From an uncultured Collinsella sp. (GTDB lineage: Bacteria > Actinomycetota > Coriobacteriia > Coriobacteriales > Coriobacteriaceae), in NCBI GenBank assembly GCA_902495985.1, contig CABUZF010000004.1:1-19616 (forward strand): a stretch of DNA of 19,616 bases, written 5' to 3'. Below the pieces are notes generated by a model. The model had not been told where the DNA came from, ran no database searches, and saw only the letters and a program-made list of their open reading frames with translations. Below, in pieces: positions 13,480-19,616 of this stretch (positions are counted from its first letter, which is position 1; each line of letters starts with the position of its first letter). Made by a program: the position numbers and the translations under genes.

Positions 13480-14319
13480 ATGTATAAGATCCTGGAGAAG
13501 ACGCAGTTCTCGGAGAAGGTGTTCAAGTTCCGCATCGAGGCGCCCGCAATCGCCAAGCATGCGCACGCTGGACAGTTCCTCATGGTTCGCGCCAACGAGA
13601 CGGGCGAGCGCGTCCCGTTTACCCTGGCCGGCTGGAACGGTGACGAGGGCTGGGTCGAGTTCATCTTCATGGTGATCGGCAAGACCACCGAGATGCTTTC
13701 CACCTACGAGGCCGGCGAGTCGCTGCGCGACGTCGTGGGCCCGCTGGGCGTTCCCACCGAGATGGCCGAGGGCCCCTGCGCCGTCATTGGCGGCGGCGTC
13801 GGCCTGGCAATTGCCTTCCCGGTCGCCAAGCACCTGGTCGAGACCGGCCACGAGGTGCACGCCATCATGGGCGCCCGCACCAAGGACCTCCTGCTCATGG
13901 AGGACCAGTTCCGCGAGCTCCTCGACGAGGACCACATCCACATCACCACTGACGACGGCTCCTACGGCGAGCAGGGCGTTGTCACCGCTCCGCTGGAGCG
14001 CCTGCTGCAGGACAAGGCCGTGAGCCAGGTCTTCTGCGTCGGCCCCGTTCCGATGATGAAGTTCTCGACCCTCACCGCCCAGAAGTACGACACCCCCATC
14101 ACCGCGTCGCTCAACCCCATCATGGTTGACGGCACCGGCATGTGCGGCTGCTGCCGCGTCGAGGTAGGCGGCGTGACCAAGTTCGCTTGCGTCGACGGCC
14201 CCGACTTCGATGCCACCCTGGTCGACTGGGATGACCTTCGTGCCCGCCAGGCCGCTTACCGTTCCGAAGAGGGCGAGTCCCTCAAGGCCTATGAGGAAAA
14301 GAGCTGCGCATGCCACTAG
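13480..14319 (+). CDS. nfnA: FAD/NAD-binding [2Fe-2S] oxidoreductase subunit (NfnA-like)
   Basis: A 279-residue ferredoxin-reductase-like protein. The FAD-binding part ends with the RVPFTLA motif (44-50), the NAD-binding Rossmann motif is VIGGGVGLA (102-110), and a CVGPVPMM loop lies at 186-193. Near the C-terminus DGTGMCGCCRV (217-227) and FACVDGPDFD (235-244) hold Cys222, Cys225 and Cys237 plus Asp217, the ligand set described for the [2Fe-2S] cluster of NfnA. The length matches Thermotoga NfnA. With the next gene it probably forms an NADH-dependent reduced ferredoxin:NADP oxidoreductase; a sulfide dehydrogenase (SudAB) or a glutamate-synthase role is possible. A GAGAGGGG ribosome site lies 5 nt before the ATG. 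The last residues are KSCACH, an extra cysteine pair with His. Confidence 0.88.
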   Translation: MYKILEKTQFSEKVFKFRIEAPAIAKHAHAGQFLMVRANETGERVPFTLAGWNGDEGWVEFIFMVIGKTTEMLSTYEAGESLRDVVGPLGVPTEMAEGPCAVIGGGVGLAIAFPVAKHLVETGHEVHAIMGARTKDLLLMEDQFRELLDEDHIHITTDDGSYGEQGVVTAPLERLLQDKAVSQVFCVGPVPMMKFSTLTAQKYDTPITASLNPIMVDGTGMCGCCRVEVGGVTKFACVDGPDFDATLVDWDDLRARQAAYRSEEGESLKAYEEKSCACH

Positions 14320-15719
14320 TTAACGGTCGTTTCGTTGCCGATATGAAGTCGCCCCGCACCCCCGATAACGAGGAGCCGGCTGCCGAGCGCGCCTGCGACT
14401 TCCGCCCCGTCGACAAGGGCTTTACCGAGGAGATGGCGCTGGCCGAGGCCGAGCGCTGCCTCAACTGCAAGAAGCCGTTCTGTGTTGAGGGCTGCCCCGT
14501 CAACATCAACATCCCCCGCTTTATCGAGCAGATCCGTGCGAAGGACTTTGGCGGCGCCCTCGATACTATCCGCGAGGACTCCATGCTTCCCGCTATCTGC
14601 GGCCGCGTCTGCCCGCAGGAGAACCAGTGCGAGGGCAAGTGCATCCGTGGTAAGAAGTCCGAGCCCGTGGCCATCGGTCAGCTCGAGCGCTTCCTGGGTG
14701 ACCGCCCCGAGCTCGCCTCCACGCCCAAGATGGCCCCCAAGAACGGCAAGAAGGTCGCCGTCGTCGGCTCCGGCCCGTCCGGCATCACCTGCGCTGGCGA
14801 GCTCGCCCGTAACGGCTTTGACGTTACCGTTTTTGAGGCCTTCTTCACCGGCGGCGGCGTGCTGGTCTACGGCATCCCCGAGTTCCGTCTGCCCAAGGCA
14901 GTCGTCAAGCGCGAGATTGACGGCCTGGAGGACATGGGCGTCAAGTTTGAGTACAACTCCGTCGTGGGCAACATGGCCACGGCCGAGGAGCTGTTCGAGC
15001 AGGGCTTCGACGCCATCTACGTGGCGACCGGCGCTGGCCTGCCCAAGTTCCTCAATGTCCCCGGCGAGAACCTGCCCAACGTCTTCTTCGCGAACGAGTA
15101 CCTCACCCGCGTGAACCTGATGAAGGCCAACAAGTTCCCCGAGTACGACACCCCCACCAAGCACGGCAAGAACGTCGTCGTCTTTGGTGGCGGCAACGTG
15201 GCTATGGACGCCGTCCGTACTGCCAAGCGCCTGGGCGCCGAGCATGCCATCATCGCCTACCGTCGTACCGAAGATGAGATGCCCTGCCGTCGCGCCGAGC
15301 TGCACCATGCCAAGGCCGAGGGCGTCGAGGTTCTGCCGCTCGTTTCCCCGCTCGAGTTTGTCGCTGGCGAGGACGGCTCCGTGTGCGCCGTCAAGGTCCA
15401 GAAGATGGAGCTCGGCGAGCCCGACGAGTCCGGCCGTCGTCGCCCGGTGCCCATCGAGGGCGCCATCGAGGAGATTCCCTGCGACGTCGCAATCTCGGCT
15501 ATCGGTACCAACGCCAACCCCTTCGCAAAGAAGATCGGCGGCAAGATGGAGCTCAACAAGTGGGGCTACATCGTCGCCGACGAGGAGACCGGCCAGACCA
15601 CCGATCCCCGCATCTGGGCTGGCGGCGACATCGTCACCGGTGCCGCTACGGTCATTCTGGCGATGGGCGCCGGCAAGAAGGCCGCCGCTTCCATCACCAA
15701 GAGCCTGCTGGGCGAGTAA
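14310..15719 (+). CDS. nfnB: Glutamate synthase small-subunit-type flavoprotein (NfnB-like)
   Basis: A 469-residue FAD and iron-sulfur protein of the GltD/GltA-type family. Eight cysteines in the N-terminal domain (50, 53, 58, 62 and 97, 101, 107, 111) fit two [4Fe-4S] clusters. The FAD site is VVGSGPSGIT (151-160), the NAD(P) site is FGGGNVAMD (292-300), and a second FAD motif is WAGGDIVTGAATV (436-448). It starts 10 nt inside the preceding gene, so the subunits are translationally coupled. Length and partner match NfnB. Databases often label this family NADPH-dependent glutamate synthase, but no large GltB amidotransferase subunit is present here, which favours the Nfn reading. It is the last gene of a two-gene operon. 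Confidence 0.9.
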   Translation: MPLVNGRFVADMKSPRTPDNEEPAAERACDFRPVDKGFTEEMALAEAERCLNCKKPFCVEGCPVNINIPRFIEQIRAKDFGGALDTIREDSMLPAICGRVCPQENQCEGKCIRGKKSEPVAIGQLERFLGDRPELASTPKMAPKNGKKVAVVGSGPSGITCAGELARNGFDVTVFEAFFTGGGVLVYGIPEFRLPKAVVKREIDGLEDMGVKFEYNSVVGNMATAEELFEQGFDAIYVATGAGLPKFLNVPGENLPNVFFANEYLTRVNLMKANKFPEYDTPTKHGKNVVVFGGGNVAMDAVRTAKRLGAEHAIIAYRRTEDEMPCRRAELHHAKAEGVEVLPLVSPLEFVAGEDGSVCAVKVQKMELGEPDESGRRRPVPIEGAIEEIPCDVAISAIGTNANPFAKKIGGKMELNKWGYIVADEETGQTTDPRIWAGGDIVTGAATVILAMGAGKKAAASITKSLLGE

Positions 15720-15747
15720 TCACCCTCAGCGCTAGCCATTAAACGGC

Positions 15748-15785
15748 AAAGTCCCCGTCGAGCACACGCCCGGCGGGGACTTTTT
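15748..15785 (+). terminator. Terminator after the nfnAB-like operon
   Basis: AAAGTCCCCGTCG (15748-15760) pairs with 15771-15783 with one G-T pair, followed by TTTTT-class sequence. It starts 28 bp after the stop codon. The left-hand AAA also allows some function on the other strand. Confidence 0.85.
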
Positions 15786-15801
15786 CTATGTCGGCCGCCC
15801 T

Positions 15802-15839
15802 ACCACCGCAAAGGTGCCTGTCCCCTTTGCGGTGGTTTT
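15802..15839. repeat. GGGGACAGG-loop hairpin D, between convergent genes
   Basis: A perfect 13 bp stem, 15802-15814 with 15824-15836, followed by TTTT up to 15839. On the minus strand the loop and top of the stem read GGGGACAGGCA. It lies 7 bp before the stop codon of the minus-strand kinase-like gene and after the nfnB terminator, and may terminate in both directions. The core matches hairpin E and the loop of element C. Confidence 0.8.
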
Positions 15840-15845
15840 GGTCGG

Positions 15846-16469
15846 CTAACCTTCGAACTGCGCCACCTTGTAGCGGTAGGCTGCGGCGATGACGTCCTTG
15901 CAGCCCTCGCGGCCCAGCTTGGCGCGGTTGACGACGATGTCCTTGCCGCTCGTCATCTTCCACTTTCCGGCACTGTAGCGCTTATAGAACGCCTCGCGCG
16001 CCTTCTGCTGCTGCTTGACCAGCTTGGCGCCCTTCTTTTTGTTAAGGCCACGCTTCTTACGCACAATCTCGACGCGGTCCTCAAAGGGAGCGGTCACCAG
16101 CACGGCAATGTGATTGGGGTTGTTGCGCAGCAGGTAATCGGACAGACGGCCTTCGATAATGCAGCTCTCGGTCTCGCCCAGATCCAAAATCACCTGGCTC
16201 ATCTTTTGGAACAACTTGTCCGAGTACGAACGCGCATCGTAGCGGTCGGGCAGAAACGCCATATTCTCCACGGCCAGGCGCTCGTCGTAGGCAGCCATCT
16301 TGTCGAGCGACTCGCCCGCGCGCAGCGACGCACGCACCAGCAGCTCGTTATCGTACAGCGGAATCCCCAGCTCATCGGCAAGGATACGGCCGATCTCGTG
16401 GCCCTCGGCACCAAAGTCGCGCGCGATGGTAATAACCACAGGACTCTTCTTGTTCACCAGATCGCTCAT
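15846..16469 (-). CDS. Cytidylate kinase-like family protein
   Basis: A 207-residue protein of the cytidylate-kinase-2 family (Pfam Cytidylate_kin2). ITIARDFGAEGHEIGRILADELGI (13-36) is the nucleotide-binding loop region, with GAEGHEIG in place of the usual GSGG-type loop. YDNELL (39-44), CIIEGR (103-108) and VLVTAP (123-128) follow the NMP-kinase core. A Lys/Arg-rich stretch (132-164) corresponds to the lid region. The real substrate of this family is unproven, so CMP kinase activity should not be assumed; the housekeeping cmk is a different, longer type. The start at 16469 is supported by AAAGGA 8 nt upstream. It follows the ABC permease gene on the same strand, separated by hairpin E, so cotranscription is uncertain. 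Confidence 0.8.
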   Translation of the reverse strand: MSDLVNKKSPVVITIARDFGAEGHEIGRILADELGIPLYDNELLVRASLRAGESLDKMAAYDERLAVENMAFLPDRYDARSYSDKLFQKMSQVILDLGETESCIIEGRLSDYLLRNNPNHIAVLVTAPFEDRVEIVRKKRGLNKKKGAKLVKQQQKAREAFYKRYSAGKWKMTSGKDIVVNRAKLGREGCKDVIAAAYRYKVAQFEG

Positions 16470-16485
16470 CGCGATTCCTTTCTCT

Positions 16486-16516
16486 ATGTGACAAAGGGGC
16501 TGTCCCTTTGCCACAT
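16486..16516. repeat. GGGACAG-type hairpin E, between ABC permease and kinase-like gene
   Basis: ATGTGACAAAGGG (16486-16498) pairs with CCCTTTGCCACAT (16504-16516) at 12 of 13 positions; on the minus strand the tip reads GGGACAGCCCC. It lies immediately after the permease stop (16518) and 17 bp before the kinase-like start. There is no U-run, so it is a repeat or mRNA-end structure rather than a clear terminator. Confidence 0.8.
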
Positions 16517-16517
16517 T

Positions 16518-17156
16518 CTACGCTGCCACCATTCGCCTCTGATATGCGCGAACCAGCAACGAGATACCAAAGTTGAGCACAAAGTACATCGCAAACACCA
16601 GGCCGTAGAGCATAAGCACCTGCGACAGGTCGATCGCGTGGGCCATCACGACGTTTGCCGTGTACATGAGCTCGGCCACGTTAATGCCCGAAAGATACGA
16701 GCTGTCCTTGATGACAGTCGTGCACTGGCTAAACAGCGCCGGAATGATCGTCTTAAACGTCTGCGGCAGAATGATGTAGCACATGGTGGCAAAGAAGCCA
16801 AAGCCCTGGCTCTGCGCTGCCTCAAACTGGCCGCGCGGAATCGAGTTGAGGCCGCCGCGCACAATCTCGGCCATAACGGCGCTGGTAAACAGCGTAAAGG
16901 CGATGGTCGAAATCACAATGTCCAAACCCTGCACCGTAAAGTAGATAAACAGGATCCACAGCAGGTTTGGCGTGCAACGGAACAGCTCAATATAGGCGCT
17001 CACCAAAATACGGAACGGGCGGGGCGCATAGCTCTTAACGAGCGCCAGCACCGTGCCAAAGATGAGCGAGAAAAAGATCGACAGCGCCGAGATCTCGATC
17101 GTCTTAACAAAGCCGCCCCAAATGTAGAGCAGGTTGGTCGCGTTGAAGATTTCCAT
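16518..17156 (-). CDS. Polar amino-acid ABC transporter permease (second)
   Basis: A 212-residue permease of the HisM/GlnP type with about five membrane helices. Residues 112-134 (EAAQSQGFGFFATMCYIILPQTF) are the EAA loop that docks with the ATPase, and YIELFRCTP (55-63) is the family N-terminal signature. GAGGAGG 8 nt before the ATG lies inside the end of the preceding permease gene; the gap is 3 bp. It is expected to pair with the first permease as a heterodimer for uptake of a polar amino acid. The specific substrate is not determinable from the permease. Confidence 0.93.
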   Translation of the reverse strand: MEIFNATNLLYIWGGFVKTIEISALSIFFSLIFGTVLALVKSYAPRPFRILVSAYIELFRCTPNLLWILFIYFTVQGLDIVISTIAFTLFTSAVMAEIVRGGLNSIPRGQFEAAQSQGFGFFATMCYIILPQTFKTIIPALFSQCTTVIKDSSYLSGINVAELMYTANVVMAHAIDLSQVLMLYGLVFAMYFVLNFGISLLVRAYQRRMVAA

Positions 17157-17159
17157 GCG

Positions 17160-17906
17160 CTAGGCCTCCTCTACGTTGTCGAGCCCCAGCTCGGCCAGGC
17201 TCACACCGCGCGGACGCTCCTTTGAGCGGCGCTCGAGCCACTGCACCAGCATGGCGAGCGGAAAGCAGATGATGAAGTACATAAGGCAGCAGACGATGTA
17301 TCCCTGCAGGTAACCGTACAGACTCACAAAGTTGTCGGAACGGTACATAAGGTCGCCGCCGGCCACAAGCGCCAGCACCGACGTATTCTTGACCAGGTTG
17401 AGCGCCTGGTTACACAGCGGCGGCAAAATGATCTTGAATGTCTGGGGCAGCACGATGTACCAGTACGCCTGCGCACGGGTGAAGCCCTGGCTCTGGGCCG
17501 CCTCCATCTGACCGCGCGGAACCGCCTCGATACCGGTGCGGATGACCTCCGAAATGTAGGCCGCGTGATACAGACCCACGCCCAAGAAGCCCAGCACGAA
17601 CGGCGCGATGCGCACCGGCTGGTCGGCACCGGTTATGGCCTGCAAAAACTGCGGTCCGGCCATGTACATAAAGAGCACCTGCACGGGCAACGGGGTGTTC
17701 TGGTAAAACTCCACGTACACGCGGCTTATGGCGCGCAACACGCGCGAGCGAGTGGTAGAGAACACACCCAGTAGCGTGCCCAGCACCAGCGACAGCAGTA
17801 GACCGGCAACGACCACCTGTAGCGTCACGCCAAAGCCCTCCCAGAAGGGCCCCATGTTTTGAAATGTCGTCGACCAACGGTCGGCGTCAAATAATCCTTC
17901 GAGCAT
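17160..17906 (-). CDS. Polar amino-acid ABC transporter permease (first)
   Basis: A 248-residue permease with helices around 28-50, 72-92, 102-125, 170-185 and 200-222. The EAA loop is EAAQSQGFTRAQAYWYIVLPQ (135-155), and YVEFYQNTPLPVQ (64-76) is the family signature. The start at 17906 is preferred because AAGGAAGGA lies 5 nt upstream; an earlier in-frame ATG at 17939 would overlap the binding-protein gene and add 11 residues unlike the family. Its partner is the second permease 3 bp downstream. Confidence 0.93.
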   Translation of the reverse strand: MLEGLFDADRWSTTFQNMGPFWEGFGVTLQVVVAGLLLSLVLGTLLGVFSTTRSRVLRAISRVYVEFYQNTPLPVQVLFMYMAGPQFLQAITGADQPVRIAPFVLGFLGVGLYHAAYISEVIRTGIEAVPRGQMEAAQSQGFTRAQAYWYIVLPQTFKIILPPLCNQALNLVKNTSVLALVAGGDLMYRSDNFVSLYGYLQGYIVCCLMYFIICFPLAMLVQWLERRSKERPRGVSLAELGLDNVEEA

Positions 17907-17931
17907 TTGATTCCTTCCTTGGACGATGCGC

Positions 17932-18807
17932 CTATACAAGACCCCAGGTCTTGACCTCTTGGTCGAGCCAGCCGTCGGCCAGGCGATCGCAAATCACCTG
18001 ATCGACCACGGCCGAAAGGTCGCAGCCCTTCTTGGTCGCCACGCCGTAGCCCTGCTCGCCAAACTTGACCTCGGGCTGCAGCAGCTCAACGGTCTCGTTC
18101 ATGTAACCGGCCAGCGTGGAGCGGTCCATGGCAAAGACGTCGATATTGCCGGCGTCGAGCGAACTCTTGATGATGGGGTAGCCGCTAAAGGCCCTAAACT
18201 CGGGCTTGCAGCTAAAGCCGTTGTCCTTGATCATCTGCTCGATCAGGCCCTGCGTGGTAGCACCCTGGCTCACGCCGATGATCTTGCCGTCCAGGTCCTC
18301 AATCGAGGTAAAACCCGAACGCTTCTTGACCATGAGTCCCACGTAGTCGGTGCGGTACGGCGTCGAGAAATCCCAGCTCTTCTTGCGCTCGTCGGTGATA
18401 GTGTAGGTCGCCGCGACCACGTCGAGTTGGCCGTTATCGATCAGCGGGCCGCGCGTCTTGGGCGTTACGTCGGTAAACTCGACAAGCTCCTGGGCGCGGG
18501 CCTCCTTGTAGCTCACGCCAAAGACGGCAGCGGCGATCTGGTAGCACAAATCGACTTCCATACCCTCAAAGCGGCCCTTGGCGGTGTCGTAATAGCCATA
18601 GCCGGGAACATCCTTCTTAACGCCGGCATTCAGATGGCCACGCGACTTGATGGCCGCAAGCTTGGACCCCTTGTCGGAGCCCTCGCCGCTGGTGGAGGTG
18701 CCGCAACCGGTAAGCGCGGTCCCCGTCAGCGCAAGCATGCCGGCGCCCGCCAGCTGCAAAAAGTGACGGCGCGACACGGCCGCCCTCGTCATATCCGTCA
18801 TGTCCAT
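17932..18807 (-). CDS. Extracellular amino-acid-binding lipoprotein of an ABC importer (Tat signal)
   Basis: A 291-residue family 3 solute-binding protein. The N-terminus has SRRHFL (12-17), the twin-arginine motif, a hydrophobic core, and the lipobox LTGC with Cys35 as the likely lipidation site. A Ser/Gly spacer follows, then the mature fold. EGMEVDLCYQIA (81-92), LDVVAATYTITDER (128-141) and YVGLMVKK (155-162) are family hallmarks; GVSQGATTQ (178-186) is the ligand-loop region. It delivers a polar amino acid to the permease pair. The start is uncertain between a GTG at 18810 and the ATG at 18807; both have only a weak AGGCG ribosome site, which suggests coupling to the ATPase gene ending 9 bp upstream. 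Export through Tat as a lipoprotein implies folding before export. Confidence 0.93.
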   Translation of the reverse strand: MDMTDMTRAAVSRRHFLQLAGAGMLALTGTALTGCGTSTSGEGSDKGSKLAAIKSRGHLNAGVKKDVPGYGYYDTAKGRFEGMEVDLCYQIAAAVFGVSYKEARAQELVEFTDVTPKTRGPLIDNGQLDVVAATYTITDERKKSWDFSTPYRTDYVGLMVKKRSGFTSIEDLDGKIIGVSQGATTQGLIEQMIKDNGFSCKPEFRAFSGYPIIKSSLDAGNIDVFAMDRSTLAGYMNETVELLQPEVKFGEQGYGVATKKGCDLSAVVDQVICDRLADGWLDQEVKTWGLV

Positions 18808-18815
18808 CACCGCGC

Positions 18816-19547
18816 CTAGTGCAAAATCTTGGACAGAAACTCGCGGCAGCGCGGGTTCTCGGGGTTATCGAAGAAGTGCTCGGGCGTGCCCTCCTCCAGA
18901 ATGCGGCCGTCCTCCATAAAGATGACGCGGTCGGCCACCTGGCGCGCAAAGCCCATCTCGTGCGTCACGCAGATCATGGTGATGTCCTCCTGCGCGAGCT
19001 CAATCATAACGTCCAGAACCTCCTGGACCATCTCGGGGTCGAGCGCCGAGGTCGGCTCGTCAAACAGGATGATGGGCTGCTTGGTGCACAGAGCACGGGC
19101 GATGGCGATGCGCTGTTGCTGACCACCCGAGAGATTCTGCGGATACTCGCCGGCCTTATGAGCCATGCCGACGCGCTTGAGTGCGGCGATGGCGATCTCG
19201 GTCGCCTCCTCCTTGCTCTTCTTTTGCAGCTTGATGGGCGCGAGCGTCAGGTTGCCGAGCACCGTCATGTTGGGATACAGGTTGAACTGCTGAAACACCA
19301 TGGAACTATACTTGCGAGCCATCTCCAGGTGATTCTTCTTGGTGAGCGGCGTACCGTCGATGACGACCTCGCCCGACGTGGGCTCCTCCAGATAATCGAC
19401 GCAACGGATGAGCGTCGACTTACCCGAGCCGGAAGGCCCGATCATTACGAGCTTCTCGCCGCGCTTAACGGTGAGATTGATATCTTTGAGCACATGCAGG
19501 TCGCCAAAGTACTTGTTGAGATGCTTGATCTCGATCATGTCTGCCAT
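18816..19547 (-). CDS. Polar amino-acid ABC transporter ATP-binding protein (GlnQ type)
   Basis: A 243-residue ATPase with Walker A GPSGSGKST (37-45), Q-loop VFQQFNLYPN (84-93), signature LSGGQQQR (139-146), Walker B plus D-loop ILFDEPTSALD (160-170) and switch THEMGFAR (195-202), all intact. It resembles GlnQ/HisP/ArtP closely. It is the first gene of the operon, an uncommon order with ATPase before binding protein and permeases. The ribosome site GGAAGGGA is 5 nt before the ATG. It drives amino-acid import through the two permeases. Confidence 0.95.
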   Translation of the reverse strand: MADMIEIKHLNKYFGDLHVLKDINLTVKRGEKLVMIGPSGSGKSTLIRCVDYLEEPTSGEVVIDGTPLTKKNHLEMARKYSSMVFQQFNLYPNMTVLGNLTLAPIKLQKKSKEEATEIAIAALKRVGMAHKAGEYPQNLSGGQQQRIAIARALCTKQPIILFDEPTSALDPEMVQEVLDVMIELAQEDITMICVTHEMGFARQVADRVIFMEDGRILEEGTPEHFFDNPENPRCREFLSKILH

Positions 19548-19582
19548 GAATGTCCCTTCCCTGCGTTTACACGAGTTGAACT

Positions 19583-19588
19583 ATTGTA
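19583..19588 (-). promoter_or_regulatory. Candidate -10 box for the amino-acid ABC operon
   Basis: TACAAT on the minus strand, 35 bp upstream of the ATPase start. The -35 position at 17 bp spacing (19606-19611) reads CTGCGG, a poor match. The window ends 28 bases later, so upstream control sites are not visible. Confidence 0.35.
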
Positions 19589-19616
19589 CGGAAAGAACCA
19601 CGTTTCCGCAGCCCAC

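Overview
The window reads as a chromosomal segment of a high-GC Gram-positive gut actinobacterium, most likely a Collinsella-like member of the Coriobacteriia. The basis is codon bias toward G/C-ending codons, a fused DHPS-HPPK, a fused two-domain ECF ATPase, an NfnAB-type flavoprotein pair, and many short palindromic repeats between genes. The genus is an inference; no rRNA or tRNA is present to confirm it.

Layout. Positions 1-39 hold the last codons of a plus-strand gene. 145-1341 (minus) is an AAA/DUF4143 ATPase bracketed by three copies of one 41-43 bp palindrome. 1595-4871 (minus) is a run of sir2 deacylase, folP-folK fusion and a degenerate biotin-ligase-like gene. xth (plus) at 4985-5803 is followed by a 534 bp gene-free gap holding two related inverted-repeat elements. 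6338-9460 (minus) is a compact ECF vitamin/metal transporter operon in the order T, A-A fusion, S. 9654-13118 (plus) carries glmU, prs and pth (cell-wall precursor, PRPP, peptidyl-tRNA recycling). 13480-15719 (plus) is an overlapping NfnA/NfnB-like pair. 15846-19547 (minus) is a polar amino-acid ABC importer (ATPase, Tat-lipoprotein binding protein, two permeases) followed by a cytidylate-kinase-like gene.

How the genes work together. Most of the window is housekeeping metabolism: folate, NAD-dependent deacylation, base-excision repair, UDP-GlcNAc, PRPP, translation quality control and pyridine-nucleotide/ferredoxin redox balance. Two import systems add a vitamin or metal ion and an amino acid.

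The unusual content is mainly in repeats. (1) A palindrome family brackets the DUF4143 ATPase, with a candidate promoter sandwiched between two copies. (2) Two tandem elements near 5.8-6.3 kb have the same architecture but different, individually self-complementary 30 bp arms. (3) Several hairpins after genes carry a GGGACAG-type core in the loop. (4) A palindrome-rich stretch lies inside the coding linker of the ECF ATPase. (5) A roughly 105 bp palindrome lies between prs and pth. Protein oddities are a long low-complexity insert in DHPS and a biotin-ligase fold lacking its catalytic residues. No CRISPR array, transposase, integrase or RNA gene was seen.
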